Source: Streptosporangium becharense
GTDB taxonomy: Bacteria > Actinomycetota > Actinomycetes > Streptosporangiales > Streptosporangiaceae
Assembly (NCBI RefSeq): GCF_014204985.1
Contig: NZ_JACHMP010000001.1
Location: forward strand, 124,001 to 188,000
Direction: 5' to 3'
DNA length: 64,000 bases
Below the pieces are notes generated by a model. That model had not been told where the DNA came from and made no database searches. It was given only the letters and a program-made list of their open reading frames with translations. A program made the translations under genes and the position numbers. Positions 1 to 8,837 of this stretch are shown one piece after another (position 1 is the stretch's first letter; every line of letters starts with the position of its first letter).

Positions 1-1429
1 CGTCATCGTAGACCTTGTCTATCGCCTGCTCCGCCGCCTCGTCGACCGCTTCGTCCTGGGGGTCGTGGACCAGATAGCCGTGATCGCCGTCGGCGAACAG
101 GAAGTATTTGGCCGTGGCCTGGACGACACCCTTCGCCCGGGGCCACGGGTCGCGGCACTTCGCGTTCTCCTCGGCGATGTGGGCGGTGTTCGCCGCCTTT
201 CTCTCCGCGGTCGACCGCAGCAGTTCGGGATGGGTCGCGCCGATGATCTCCGGGCAGACGTAGACGAGGTCCCACGGGTCCGCACCCCACCCGGGCCGCG
301 CGCTCCCGGCCCGCGCCAGAATCGCCTCCTGCTCGTCACGGTTCTTCGTACGGCACAGCGCCCGCCCGGACGCGAGGATCTCCTGGTCCGACAGGCTGTC
401 CGGGAACATGGGCGGGACTCCGCCATCTGTGCTCCGTGCCCGGCACAGGAACGCGGCGTCGCGTTCCGCGGGTTTCAGGTCGCCGAAGCCGGGCCGGTCA
501 TAGCAGTCCATCGACCAGCCGGTGTAGGTGAGGTGCGGGGTCTCCTCCGGGTGGATCAGTGCGATGATCGGCAGTACGGCCACGGCCGCCACCGCGACGC
601 GGATCACGCGCCGCCGCGCGGGCGGAAGGTCCGCCGGACGGCCCTCGGCGGGCAGCTCACGGGCGGTCGCCGCGATCCACACGGTGCTGACGAGCCCCAC
701 CGCGTCCATCGTGACCAGCATCGCCAGATTGCCGCCGGGGATCCTTTCGAAGAGAACGTCGAGCGGGATCACCAGCGCGTAGACGCCCACCGACAACCAC
801 CCGGCGGCCTGCGTACCGCGGCTCCACCGGCCGTCGCGCCGCTGTCCGACGACCGTGATGACGGTCGCCGCCATTCCACCCAGCATCAAGCCCAGCCCGA
901 CGATGCCGCCCGATCCAAGCTCTGGGAGGTCGAGTTCGTCGAGCAGTTCGTCGGCCATCCCGGCCAGTTCGACCGCGAACATCGCTCCGGCCGCCGCGCG
1001 CAACATGCGGGACCGCCAGCGGATGACGAGCAGGTAGAGGACGTCGATCGCGGTCCACAGCGCGAGCTGGGATGCCGCGTCGACCGCGTCGGAAAGCAGC
1101 ACGACCGGGTACCACAGCACGAGGGTGTACGCCACCGCCAGATACAGCAGTCGGCGCAGCGCCTTCTCCCGGCGGTCCAGCGGTCCCGGCGCGGGGGCAC
1201 GCAGGATCAGCCACAGGAACGCGGCCTTCACCAGGGCGGCCACGAGCAGCACCACAGTCGTCGGGGTGTCGAACCCATCGCGCGCGTAGAACTCCGCATA
1301 GGCCGGCGGCGACCATTCGACGGCCACCCAGAGCCAGGCGTCGTCGAGCACCAGTCCCGCAACCGCCGCCGCAAGAATCAGACCTACTAATCCAATTCTT
1401 ATAATCCGCCATAAATTATCCGAAGGCAC
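1..1429 (-). CDS. Multi-pass membrane protein with long C-terminal domain, partial
   Basis: I do not recognise the family. The minus-strand frame from a GTG at 1427-1429 reads into a hydrophobic segment (IGLVGLILAAAVAGLVL) and then several more (VVLLVAALVKAAFLWLIL, LAVAYTLVLWYPVVLL, VGLGLMLGGMAATVITVVG, VIRVAVAAVAVLPIIALI). A soluble, Cys-containing C-terminal part follows (YTGWSMDCYDRPGFGD ... FLCRARS ... LVYVCPEII). The frame is still open at the left edge, so the C-terminus is missing. An in-frame ATG at 1487-1489 would add 20 polar residues. I prefer the GTG because a TAAGAT -10-like box lies 8 bases before it, which suits a leaderless start. Overlapping open frames on both strands here are GC artefacts. 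Confidence 0.7.
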   Translation of the reverse strand, partial: MPSDNLWRIIRIGLVGLILAAAVAGLVLDDAWLWVAVEWSPPAYAEFYARDGFDTPTTVVLLVAALVKAAFLWLILRAPAPGPLDRREKALRRLLYLAVAYTLVLWYPVVLLSDAVDAASQLALWTAIDVLYLLVIRWRSRMLRAAAGAMFAVELAGMADELLDELDLPELGSGGIVGLGLMLGGMAATVITVVGQRRDGRWSRGTQAAGWLSVGVYALVIPLDVLFERIPGGNLAMLVTMDAVGLVSTVWIAATARELPAEGRPADLPPARRRVIRVAVAAVAVLPIIALIHPEETPHLTYTGWSMDCYDRPGFGDLKPAERDAAFLCRARSTDGGVPPMFPDSLSDQEILASGRALCRTKNRDEQEAILARAGSARPGWGADPWDLVYVCPEIIGATHPELLRSTAERKAANTAHIAEENAKCRDPWPRAKGVVQATAKYFLFADGDHGYLVHDPQDEAVDEAAEQAIDKVYDD

Positions 1430-1681
1430 GTGACGCGATCTTAGCGCGGCACCGCCGTACGGGCGGACACAGCGGAACGAACGTCCCATCTCGCCGATCA
1501 GATTCCGAAACGGTGACCATGTCGAGCTCCACCGGCTCTGTCGTCGCCACTGTGGAGGACTACGCCGGGAACAAGGCGACAACTCTGTTGCCAAGCAACT
1601 GATCGACGCTGCGCGGAGGCGTCGCGGTCGCCGCCACCGGCGGCCACGGCGCTCCTGCGAAGGCTCAGGTGATCTGCTCGG
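1430..1681. other. Intergenic region, no gene seen
   Basis: This lies between the left-edge membrane protein and the amidohydrolase stop. It holds only a 27-codon plus-strand frame (1519-1602) without a convincing ribosome binding site or homology. I see no strong hairpin. Confidence 0.5.
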
Positions 1682-2659
1682 TCACTGGGAAGTTCCTTCT
1701 TTCTGAGCCCGCCGGGGCACCGTGCGTCGTTGCGCGGTGTCCTGACGGGCTTGTTCCGGGCATGTTCTCGGCGGTTGCCTCAGGCCGAGGACGCGCAGGG
1801 CGTTCTCTTTGTAAATCAGCGGTTTGACCTCTTCCCTGACGTCGAGGGCGGCGAAGTCGGCCATCCAGCGGTCGGGGGTGAGAACGGGGTAGTCGGAGCC
1901 GAAGAGGACCTTGTGGCGAAGAGGGCCGGCGGCCTGGCGGACGAGCTGGGGCGGGAAATACCTGGGCGACCAGCCTGACAGGTCGAGGTAGACGTTGGAC
2001 TTGTGACCGGCGATGGAGATCGAGGCGTCCACCCAGGGGACGGACGGATGAGCGAGGATCATCGTCAGGCCGGGGAAGTCGGCGGCGACGTCGTCGAGCA
2101 GCATCGGGTCGGAGTAGCGGAGCTTGATGCCCCGCCCTCCGGGCAGTCCCGCGCCGATCCCGCTCTGGCCGGTGTGGAAGAGCGCGACGGAGCCGAGCTC
2201 CTCCAGCGCCTGCCAGAGCGGGTAGTGGACGGGGTCGTTCGGCGTGAAGCCCTGGAGGCTGGGATGGAACTTGAAGCCGAGGACGCCGAAGTCCTGCACG
2301 AGCCGCCGGGCCTGGACGATGGCCTCCTCGCCGCGGCGCGGGTCGACCGAGCCGAAGGGGATGAGGACGTCGGCGTGCTCGGCCGCCTGCCGGGCGATCT
2401 CCTCGCTGGACAGAGCGGGGTGGCCGAGTTCGGTGGAGGCGTCGACGGTGAACACGACCGCGGCCATGTTCCGTTCCCGGTAGTAGGCGGCGACGCGGTC
2501 GATGGTCGGAGTCCGGTCCTGACCGGCCTTGAAGTACTTCGCCGAGGCCTCCATCAGCTCGGCGTCGAGCGAGAGACGACCATGGTGGTCGGCCTCGATG
2601 TGGGTGTGGACGTCAAGGGCGACGATGGCGTCCGGGTCGATGCGCGAGGTGTAGGTCAT
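1682..2659 (-). CDS. Amidohydrolase family 2 (TIM-barrel metal-dependent hydrolase)
   Basis: About 325 residues, a cytosolic metal-dependent hydrolase or decarboxylase of the amidohydrolase-2 (ACMSD-like) family. Visible metal and active-site motifs in order are HTH near residue 18, GFKFHPS near 125, LFHTG near 160, ILAHPS near 200 and LFGSDYP near 250. The chosen ATG (2657-2659) has AGAAGGA just upstream and sits 13 bases after the preceding gene's stop. A start further upstream would overlap that gene. It is the last gene of a four-gene operon with CoA-dependent enzymes, so it probably hydrolyses or decarboxylates an intermediate or substrate of that pathway. The exact reaction cannot be assigned from sequence. 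Confidence 0.87.
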   Translation of the reverse strand: MTYTSRIDPDAIVALDVHTHIEADHHGRLSLDAELMEASAKYFKAGQDRTPTIDRVAAYYRERNMAAVVFTVDASTELGHPALSSEEIARQAAEHADVLIPFGSVDPRRGEEAIVQARRLVQDFGVLGFKFHPSLQGFTPNDPVHYPLWQALEELGSVALFHTGQSGIGAGLPGGRGIKLRYSDPMLLDDVAADFPGLTMILAHPSVPWVDASISIAGHKSNVYLDLSGWSPRYFPPQLVRQAAGPLRHKVLFGSDYPVLTPDRWMADFAALDVREEVKPLIYKENALRVLGLRQPPRTCPEQARQDTAQRRTVPRRAQKEGTSQ

Positions 2660-2672
2660 CGTTCCTTCTCGA

Positions 2673-3617
2673 TCAGGGCAGGGCACGGTGCCTGCTCTTG
2701 GCCTCCAGCAGGCCGATGAGCAGCTCGTCGCGGTCGGCGACCATGGCGGCCTGGTCGATGCCGTCGAGTTCGGCGGTGACGCCGTCGACGAGCAGGTCGA
2801 CGAGCGCGGGCGTCAGGCGGGGAGCACCGAGGTCGTCCATCCAGGCCTGGGCGGGCGGACCGAGGTGCTTCAGGGTGTGCGCCATGCCGCCCGGCCCGCC
2901 CGACAGGTGCTGGTTGACCATCGGGCCGAGCAGGGCCCAGCGCAGGCCGGGACCGTGCGCGATGGCGGCGTCGATGTCGGCGACGGTCGCGACGCCTCGC
3001 TCGACGAGCGAGTATGCCTCCCGCCACAGGGCCGCCTGAAGCCGGTTGGTCAGATGCCCCGGGACTTCCCGGCGTACCAGCACCGGCTGCTTGCCGACCC
3101 TGGAGTAGAAGGCCGTCGCCCGCTGGACGACGGTGGGATCGGTGCGTTCACCGGGGACCACCTCCACCAGCGGGATCAGGTAGGCGGGATTGAAGGGATG
3201 CCCGACCAGCACTCGTTCGGGATGCGCGGGGCACATCTCCTGCAGGCGGCTGGGCATCAGGCCCGAGGAACTGCTCGCGATCGGGACGCCCGCCGGAGCC
3301 GCCGCGTCGAGCGCGGCCAGGAGTCCCTGTTTGAGGTCCGGGTGCTCAGGACCGCTCTCCTGGACGAAGCGGGCGCCGGCTACGGCGTCCTCGGCGGTCG
3401 CGGTGAAGACGAGACGGTCGCGGGACGCACCGTCGGCGAGCCCGAGCCGGGTGAGCGCGGGCCAGGCGAGGTCGATCTGGGCACGCAGCCGTTCCTCGGC
3501 GCCCGGCGCGGGGTCGTAGGCCGTGACCGCGAGTCCGCGCGCGAGAAACAGCGCAGCCCATCCCGCGCCGATGACGCCGGTGCCGATGACGGCGACCGGC
3601 ACGCCGCTCCCGCTCAT
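2673..3617 (-). CDS. 3-hydroxyacyl-CoA / L-carnitine dehydrogenase family protein
   Basis: 314 residues, the usual length for short NAD-dependent 3-hydroxyacyl-CoA dehydrogenases and L-carnitine dehydrogenases. The N-terminal Rossmann motif is GTGVIGAGWA (residues 11-20). The catalytic-loop motif GHPFNPAYLIPLVEVVPG near 138-155 supplies the active-site His and Asn, and the C-terminal helical domain contains NRLQAALWREA. The LIPLVEVVPGERT stretch is typical of the carnitine/gulonate dehydrogenase branch. Its ATG overlaps the stop of the upstream synthetase (ATGA, 3614-3617) and is preceded by GGGGGAGGGG, so translation is coupled. It probably oxidises a 3-hydroxy acid or 3-hydroxyacyl-CoA within this operon. 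Confidence 0.9.
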   Translation of the reverse strand: MSGSGVPVAVIGTGVIGAGWAALFLARGLAVTAYDPAPGAEERLRAQIDLAWPALTRLGLADGASRDRLVFTATAEDAVAGARFVQESGPEHPDLKQGLLAALDAAAPAGVPIASSSSGLMPSRLQEMCPAHPERVLVGHPFNPAYLIPLVEVVPGERTDPTVVQRATAFYSRVGKQPVLVRREVPGHLTNRLQAALWREAYSLVERGVATVADIDAAIAHGPGLRWALLGPMVNQHLSGGPGGMAHTLKHLGPPAQAWMDDLGAPRLTPALVDLLVDGVTAELDGIDQAAMVADRDELLIGLLEAKSRHRALP

Positions 3618-5596
3618 CGCCCCTCCCCCGCGCGCTGACGGGCGATGGCGGCGAACGCGTCGAGCACCGTGGCGTCCATGAGGGAGCCCGCCGAGGCGAC
3701 CGCGTCAGGCGCGGCGCCGAGCAGGATCTTCTTGACGGGGACTTCGAGCTTCTTCCCGGTCCGTCCGTAGGGCATCGCGGGGACGGCCATGACGGCGTCG
3801 GGCACGTGCCGGGGGGACAGTGTCTCCCGGATACGTGTGACGAGGCGGGCCCGCAGCGCGTCGTCGAGGTCGAGCCCGTCGCGGAGGGTGACGAAGAGGA
3901 TCAACTCCCCCATCCCGCCATCCTTGCTCTCCAGATGGATGACGAGGCTGTCGGCGATCTCGTCGACGTCCTGGAGGGCACGGTAGAACTCGGCAGTGCC
4001 GAGTCGGACGCCGCCGCGGTTGAGCGTGGCGTCGGACCGGCCGGTGATGACGCAGGTACCCGCAGGTGAGAAGCGGCACCAGTCGCCGAAGCGGAAGACA
4101 CCCGGGTACTCGCCGAAGTAGGTCTCACGCATCCGGCGGCCGTCGTCGTCGCCCCACAGGCGCACCGGCATGGACGGCATCGGCGAGGTGATGACGAGTT
4201 CCCCGACGTCGCCGACGATCACGCGACCGCGCTCGTCGAACGCCTTGGCGTCCACGCCGAGACTCGGGCCCGACATCTCCCCCTCCCACACGGGCTGGAG
4301 GGGGGATCCCTGGACGAGGCCGGTGCACACGTCGGTGCCCCCGCTGCCCACGTTGAGCAGGACACGCGGGCCGAACTGCTCAGCGACCCATTTGAAGCCC
4401 TCCGCGGGGAAGGGGCTGCCGGCGACGCCTATCTGCCGGAGGCGGGAGAGGTCGAACTCCTCGCCGGGCCGGACGCCCTCCTTGCGGCACGCCATGAGGT
4501 AACCGGGGCTCGCGCCCATGAGAGTGGCGCCGGTCTGCTCCGCGAGCCGCCACTGCGCACGCAGGTCGGGGTGGAGCGGGTTGCCGTCGATCATGACGAG
4601 TGAGGAGCGGACCAGCAGTGCGGACACGAGGCTGTTCCACATCATCCACGCCGTCGTGGTGAACCAGAGCAGCCGGTCTCCGGGGCCGAGGTCCCAGTGG
4701 AACGCGTGGTTCTTCAGATGTTCCAGGAGGATCCCGCCGTGACCGTGCACGATGGCCTTCGGCTTGCCGGTCGTGCCGGAGGAGAACAGGACGTACAGCG
4801 GGTGGTCGAACGGCACCGGCGCGAACTCCAGTGCCTCATCCGTCGGGGCGGCCAGCTCCGCCCACGGAACGGTGTCCTCCAGGTCGAGTTCGCCGTAGGG
4901 AACGTGCACGACGTGCTCCAGGGACGGGATGCCCTCCCGGATCGTCTGCACCTGCTCGCGCCGGTCGATCTGCTTTTCACCGTAGGTGTAGCCCGCGACG
5001 GCGAGCAGGACGGCCGGCTCGATCTGGCCGAAGCGGTCGACCACGGCCGGGGCCGCGAACTCGGGGGCACAACTCGCCCAGACCGCGCCGAGGCTCGCCG
5101 TGGCCAGGAAGGCGATCAGGGCCTCGGGGCAGTTGGGCAGGTAGGCGACGACACAGGTGCCGCGTCCGACGCCAAGGCGCCGCAGGCCCGCGCGGACGCG
5201 CCGGACCTGCGTGGTGAGGTCGCCGAAGGTGAGCTCGACGGGCGGGCGGGTCTGGGAGTGGCCGACGACGGCGATCCGGTCGGCGTCCTCCGGTTCGCCG
5301 AAGCAGTGCTCGGCGTAGTTGAGGGTCGCGCCGGGGAACCAGCGCGCGCCGGGCATGCGCCGGTCGGCGAGAACCGTCTCGTACGGGGTGTGGGCCTTGA
5401 CGTCGAAGTACGTCCAGACGTTCTCCCAGAAGTCCTCGATGTCGGTCGTCGACCAACGCCACAGGTCGTCCCAGGTCGGCACGGCGACGTCACGTTCGCA
5501 GGCGAGCCAGCCGATGAAATCCGCCGCGCGCGCTCGCGCCGCCTGCTGCGGGTCGGTCAGGTACAGCGGCTCGGCGGGAGGAGGGGCAGTGCTCAT
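3614..5596 (-). CDS. Acetoacetyl-CoA synthetase-type acyl-CoA ligase
   Basis: 660 residues, the normal length for acetoacetate-CoA ligase. It carries the N-terminal extension typical of the AacS branch (DFWENVWTYFDVKA, then ARWFPGATLNYAEH). The adenylate-forming P-loop is SSGTTGKPKAIVHGHGG near residue 270, with GSGGTD and a C-terminal YGRTGKKLEVPVKK holding the catalytic lysine. It would use ATP and CoA to activate acetoacetate or a related 3-oxo or branched acid. The gene overlaps its neighbours by ATGA at both ends, so the four genes are translated as one unit. Given the neighbouring dehydrogenase and hydratase, the natural acid could differ from acetoacetate. Confidence 0.92.
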   Translation of the reverse strand: MSTAPPPAEPLYLTDPQQAARARAADFIGWLACERDVAVPTWDDLWRWSTTDIEDFWENVWTYFDVKAHTPYETVLADRRMPGARWFPGATLNYAEHCFGEPEDADRIAVVGHSQTRPPVELTFGDLTTQVRRVRAGLRRLGVGRGTCVVAYLPNCPEALIAFLATASLGAVWASCAPEFAAPAVVDRFGQIEPAVLLAVAGYTYGEKQIDRREQVQTIREGIPSLEHVVHVPYGELDLEDTVPWAELAAPTDEALEFAPVPFDHPLYVLFSSGTTGKPKAIVHGHGGILLEHLKNHAFHWDLGPGDRLLWFTTTAWMMWNSLVSALLVRSSLVMIDGNPLHPDLRAQWRLAEQTGATLMGASPGYLMACRKEGVRPGEEFDLSRLRQIGVAGSPFPAEGFKWVAEQFGPRVLLNVGSGGTDVCTGLVQGSPLQPVWEGEMSGPSLGVDAKAFDERGRVIVGDVGELVITSPMPSMPVRLWGDDDGRRMRETYFGEYPGVFRFGDWCRFSPAGTCVITGRSDATLNRGGVRLGTAEFYRALQDVDEIADSLVIHLESKDGGMGELILFVTLRDGLDLDDALRARLVTRIRETLSPRHVPDAVMAVPAMPYGRTGKKLEVPVKKILLGAAPDAVASAGSLMDATVLDAFAAIARQRAGEGR

Positions 5597-6396
5597 CGGG
5601 CGGCTCCCGCGTGATCGACCTTCGCGGCACGGCCGTCGAGGAAGTCCCGCATCCGGGTCTTGGCCTCGGCGCTGCTCTGCGCCACGGCCGCCATGAGCGA
5701 TTCCAGGAGCAGCCCCGTCTCGGCGTCGGCGCCGGCGATGCGCGGGAGGGCGTGCAGGACGGCGTAGTTGGTGACCGGCGAGTTCTCCGCGATGCGCGTG
5801 GCGAGGTCAAGGGCCTTGGCGAGTCCTTCGCCTTCGGCGACCTTATAGTCGACCAGGCCGCAGGACTCTCCTTCTTCCGCGGACAGAACCCTTCCGGTGA
5901 GCATCATGTCGGTCATCCGCTGGGCGCCGATGAGCCGGGAGACGCGGACCGAGGCGCCGCCGCCCACGAAGAGGCCGCGTTTGCCCTCGGGAAGCGCGAA
6001 GAACGCCGTGTCCTCGGCGACGCGCAGGTGCGCGGCGGTCGCCAGTTCCAGGCCGCCGCCGACGACGGCGCCCCTCAGGATCGCGATCACGGGCAGGGAG
6101 CCGTGCGTGATCTCACCGAACGCCTCGTGCCACATACGCGAGTGGTGCAGGCCGCCGACGGCGTCGCGCTCGGTGAGTTCGCCGAGGTCGAGGCCGGCGG
6201 AGAAGTGGGCCCCCTCGGCGGCGAGCACCGCGGCCTTCGCCCAGGCGGGCGGTGCGGAGAAGAAGGCGCCGAGCGCGACGATCGTGGTGTCGTCCAGAGC
6301 GTTGCGCTTCTCCGGCCGGTTCAGCGACAGGACCGCGATGTCACCGCGGCGGTCCAGGCTCAGCGACGGGGGGAGGTCTGGATTGGGGTGGCTCAC
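5593..6396 (-). CDS. Enoyl-CoA hydratase/isomerase (crotonase) family protein
   Basis: About 267 residues. The crotonase fold shows in LNRPEKRNALD near the N-terminus, the oxyanion-hole motifs GAHFSAGLDL and RGAVVGGGLELATAA, and LPEGKRGLFVGGG, which keeps one catalytic Glu. The position of the second Glu in classical hydratases reads Asp (RMTDMMLTG), so the exact reaction is uncertain. I chose GTG at 6394-6396 because GGGAGAG lies just before it. The upstream ATG at 6406-6408 has no ribosome site and falls next to an operator palindrome. It is the first gene of the operon and overlaps the ligase by ATGA. The divergent MarR gene and three palindromes upstream point to MarR repression. Confidence 0.88.
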   Translation of the reverse strand: MSHPNPDLPPSLSLDRRGDIAVLSLNRPEKRNALDDTTIVALGAFFSAPPAWAKAAVLAAEGAHFSAGLDLGELTERDAVGGLHHSRMWHEAFGEITHGSLPVIAILRGAVVGGGLELATAAHLRVAEDTAFFALPEGKRGLFVGGGASVRVSRLIGAQRMTDMMLTGRVLSAEEGESCGLVDYKVAEGEGLAKALDLATRIAENSPVTNYAVLHALPRIAGADAETGLLLESLMAAVAQSSAEAKTRMRDFLDGRAAKVDHAGAAR

Positions 6397-6409
6397 GCTC
6401 TCTCCCATA

Positions 6410-6490
6410 TCAGGAAACTTGATGTCGCAGCCTGCTGCATCATCAGGTTTCCTGTCAATAGACGGCCCGGGTCAGCATCAGGTTTCCTGT
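6410..6490. promoter_or_regulatory. Three MarR-type operator palindromes between divergent genes
   Basis: Three copies of TCAGG-N3-CYTG(A/T) lie here: 6410-6422 (TCAGGAAACTTGA), 6443-6455 and 6478-6490 (both TCAGGTTTCCTGT). The last two sit inside an exact 19-bp direct repeat (6441-6459 and 6476-6494), 35 bp apart. The rightmost copy lies just upstream of the GATACT -10 box (6506-6511) of the MarR gene, and the leftmost covers the start region of the enoyl-CoA hydratase operon. The layout fits repression of both divergent units by the MarR protein. Confidence 0.72.
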
Positions 6491-6518
6491 CAATCAGGGG
6501 ACTGCGATACTGACGTTC

Positions 6519-6989
6519 GTGGCCAACGACCTGTCCCGACCGACCCCGTCGCTCCTGTACGCCGTCAAACGGCTCGAACTGGCGATCAGGACCCACCTGG
6601 ACGAGATGCTGCGCGGCTCGGGCGTGACGACGCTGCAGTACACGGCGCTGACGGTCCTGGAACGCCGAGACGGCACCACCGCCGCCCAGCTCGCACGCGA
6701 CTCCTTCGTCACGCCGCAGGCCATGGCCGACATGGTCCGCGCTCTCGACCAGCGTCACCTCATCCGCCGCTCACCCAACCCCGACAACAAGCGGGAACTG
6801 CTGCTCTACCTCACCGAGGAGGGCTACGCCCTGCTCGACGCCTACGCCTCGGCCGCGGCCGGTCTCGAAGACCACATGGTCTCCGCCTTCTCCCCCGAAC
6901 AGGTCGACGCCTTCCGCACCGCCCTCACCTCAGCCTGGATCACGCTCAGTCCCGAGCGGACCAGGGCTTTGACTGACAGCGCGTGTTGA
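6519..6989 (+). CDS. MarR family transcriptional regulator
   Basis: 156 residues, the standard MarR size. The winged helix is visible as TLQYTALTVLERRDGTTAAQLARDSFVTPQAMADMVRALDQRHLIRR, with the wing at SPNPDNKRELLLYLTEEG. The start is GTG at 6519-6521. A GATACT box ends 8 bases upstream and there is no Shine-Dalgarno, so the transcript is probably leaderless. The gene is divergent from the CoA-pathway operon and its promoter overlaps operator palindromes, which suggests autoregulation and control of the operon. Related palindromes at 7502, 15561, 25095 and 25211 suggest wider control. The ligand may be a CoA thioester or the pathway substrate (inference). Confidence 0.92.
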   Translation: MANDLSRPTPSLLYAVKRLELAIRTHLDEMLRGSGVTTLQYTALTVLERRDGTTAAQLARDSFVTPQAMADMVRALDQRHLIRRSPNPDNKRELLLYLTEEGYALLDAYASAAAGLEDHMVSAFSPEQVDAFRTALTSAWITLSPERTRALTDSAC

Positions 6990-7738
6990 GAGACGGCGTC
7001 CTCCGAAGCTCCTTCGCAGGACACCGTCATGCCCCGCTCCGGGCGCGTCGCCGACCGACGGAGCACGAGCGCGTGCCCGGCTCGTAGGCTTCGGCCACCG
7101 CGAGGCCGGGACGGAAACAGCGGGCCCCGTAGTAGCCCGCGGTCCTGGGGATGTGCGTCTTCGCGCAGGGCCGCCGCGCCATCGGGCGAAGCCGGCGAGA
7201 CCGGCGGGCAACATTCGCAGGCCGATCTCGAAAGGGCGACGGGACCGGTCACCCACCCGGTCCCGGGTCGCCCGGATCGCGGCACCGAGAGCCGTGTCCC
7301 TGGCGCCCGGGTCGCCCCATCGGCCTCGACCGACCCGAAGTCGCCGAAGTCGGCCGACACCGCGGAAGGCTTGCCGACGCCTCGCCGCGCGGAGGACGTG
7401 ACGACAGACATCCTCTCGCGGTTCCGTCCTGGGAACAGCGGCCACGACATTCAGCCGGCAGAGGATTCGCACAGGTTACAGCGGATTCGTGATCGTAATT
7501 ATCAGGAACCTTGACATTGGAGACGGGCTCGGCAATCGTGTTCACCACTCGGCCACCACCGCGCCATCCGATCAACTGATGTCAGCAAGTTCGACGGGAT
7601 CGTCGGGAACTGCGAGAGACGGTGATCGCGGGGCGACGAACGGCCGTCTGTGCCGCCACGGCCACATCATGATCGACAGCGCGAGCGGCAAGCGCGGGGC
7701 TCACCCCGCTCCGCCCCGCACAGCCGTAGGAGGAACCC
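6990..7738. other. Long intergenic region, leader of the ABC transporter operon
   Basis: No convincing gene: the overlapping frames on both strands are Arg/Pro/Ser-rich and lack family motifs, and some minus-strand stretches may be decayed coding sequence. It contains the operator-like palindrome at 7502-7514. A short GC hairpin (GCGGGG-CTCA-CCCCGC, about 7694-7709) lies just before the AGGAGG ribosome site of the leader ORF. Confidence 0.5.
7502..7514. promoter_or_regulatory. MarR-type operator-like palindrome upstream of ABC transporter
   Basis: TCAGGAACCTTGA fits the TCARG-N3-CYTGA pattern seen before the other units of this island. It lies about 225 bp before the leader ORF and 310 bp before the first permease gene, so the transporter promoter is probably close by. 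Confidence 0.5.
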
Positions 7739-7837
7739 ATGGCGTCCAGGAGACGTGAACGTGAAGGTCCCACGACCATGACCTCCCTGGAGGCGAAGCG
7801 CGGCCAGGCGAAGGAGCCGTGGCATGGCCTCTGCTGA
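7739..7837 (+). CDS. Short leader ORF (32 aa) coupled to the ABC permease
   Basis: An ATG at 7739-7741 has a consensus AGGAGG five bases upstream, the best ribosome site in the region. It opens a 32-codon Arg/Glu-rich frame (MASRRREREGPTTMTSLEA...) that ends at 7837, 14 bases inside the permease gene. The stop lies just past the permease start at 7824, an arrangement that allows translational coupling. I recognise no family. It could be a leader peptide or simply a translation-loading ORF. Confidence 0.4.
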   Translation: MASRRREREGPTTMTSLEAKRGQAKEPWHGLC

Positions 7838-8837
7838 CCTCGCCCTCGCCGGCGAGGACGTCTCGTCCGACGAGTCCGGAGCGGCGTCCGCCGGGCGAGG
7901 CGCTCTGCGGACACTGCTCTCCCGCCTCACGCAGATGATCGTCGTCGTCCTCGTGCTCGTGATCGGGACCGCCATGATCGTCCGCCTGATGCCCGGCGAC
8001 CCCGCCCAGGCCATCCTCGGCCTGAACGCGACCCCGGACGCCCTCCGCGAGCTGCGCGCGGAACTCGGGCTCGACCGGTCCCTCCTCAAGCAGGCGAGCG
8101 ACCAGCTGTGGGGGATCCTCCACCTCGATCTGGGCGTTTCCATCTCCCGGGACCGCCCGGTGGTCGACATCCTGCTCGAGGCCTTTCCGGTGACCGTTGT
8201 TCTGATGGTCGGCGGGATCGCCGTCGCGCTCGCGGTGTCGATCCCCCTCGGCCTGCTGCCCGCTCTGCGCCGCGCGCCGCGGCTCAATGACGCGATCGGC
8301 GTGATCATGGTCGTGCTCCTGGCGATCCCGTCCTTCGTCATCGGCATCTACGCGCTGCTGATCGTCGCGGTGAACTGGCGTCTGGCCCCCGCGGGCGGAT
8401 GGGGGGACGGCTGGCCCGGCAACTTCCGCTACGCCTGGCTCCCGAGCGTGGTCCTGGCCTTCATGCTCATTCCCCTGCTCACCCGCGCGGTGCAGCGCTC
8501 GACGATCGACGTCCTGGACGAGGAGTTCATCGAGGCGGCCCGTGCCCGCGGCCTGCGCCGTAACGCCATCGTCGTCCGGCACGTCCTGCCCAACATCCTG
8601 CTCCCGCTGATCACCCTCGTCGGTTACAGCGCCTCGGTGCTCCTCGGTGGGGCCGTCATCGTCGAGTCGGTGTTCGGGGTGTCGGGCTTCGGCGAAGTGA
8701 TCATGGAGGCCGTCAGCACCCGGGACTACCCGGTGATCGTCGGCGTCACGCTCTTCAGCGGGATCTTCGTCGTCGTCGTCAACCTGCTCACCGACCTCCT
8801 CTACACCGTCGTCGACCCCCGGACCAGGACCGCATGA
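7824..8837 (+). CDS. Dipeptide/oligopeptide-type ABC transporter permease (DppB/OppB family)
   Basis: 337 residues with an N-terminal cytosolic extension, then six membrane segments, the first being MIVVVLVLVIGTAMIVRLMPGDP. The RLMPGDP motif is typical of DppB-like permeases, and the EAA loop that contacts the ATPases is EAARARGLRRNAIVVRHVLP. GAAGGAG lies seven bases before the ATG. The gene overlaps the second permease by ATGA. With the following three genes and the lipoprotein at 23420-24961 it would form a complete type-I importer at the cytoplasmic membrane. The family transports peptides, opines, nickel and sugars, so the cargo is open. Confidence 0.93.
   Translation: MASADLALAGEDVSSDESGAASAGRGALRTLLSRLTQMIVVVLVLVIGTAMIVRLMPGDPAQAILGLNATPDALRELRAELGLDRSLLKQASDQLWGILHLDLGVSISRDRPVVDILLEAFPVTVVLMVGGIAVALAVSIPLGLLPALRRAPRLNDAIGVIMVVLLAIPSFVIGIYALLIVAVNWRLAPAGGWGDGWPGNFRYAWLPSVVLAFMLIPLLTRAVQRSTIDVLDEEFIEAARARGLRRNAIVVRHVLPNILLPLITLVGYSASVLLGGAVIVESVFGVSGFGEVIMEAVSTRDYPVIVGVTLFSGIFVVVVNLLTDLLYTVVDPRTRTA

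Noticed and set aside
65-1390. 441-codon plus-strand frame at the left edge
   Set aside because: It is antisense to the membrane protein, has an Arg/Gly/Gln-rich composition without motifs, and the minus-strand frame has coherent membrane helices.
6842-7514. Overlapping frames on both strands after the first MarR gene
   Set aside because: None has a ribosome site with a family motif, and both strands are open only because stop codons are rare at this GC content.
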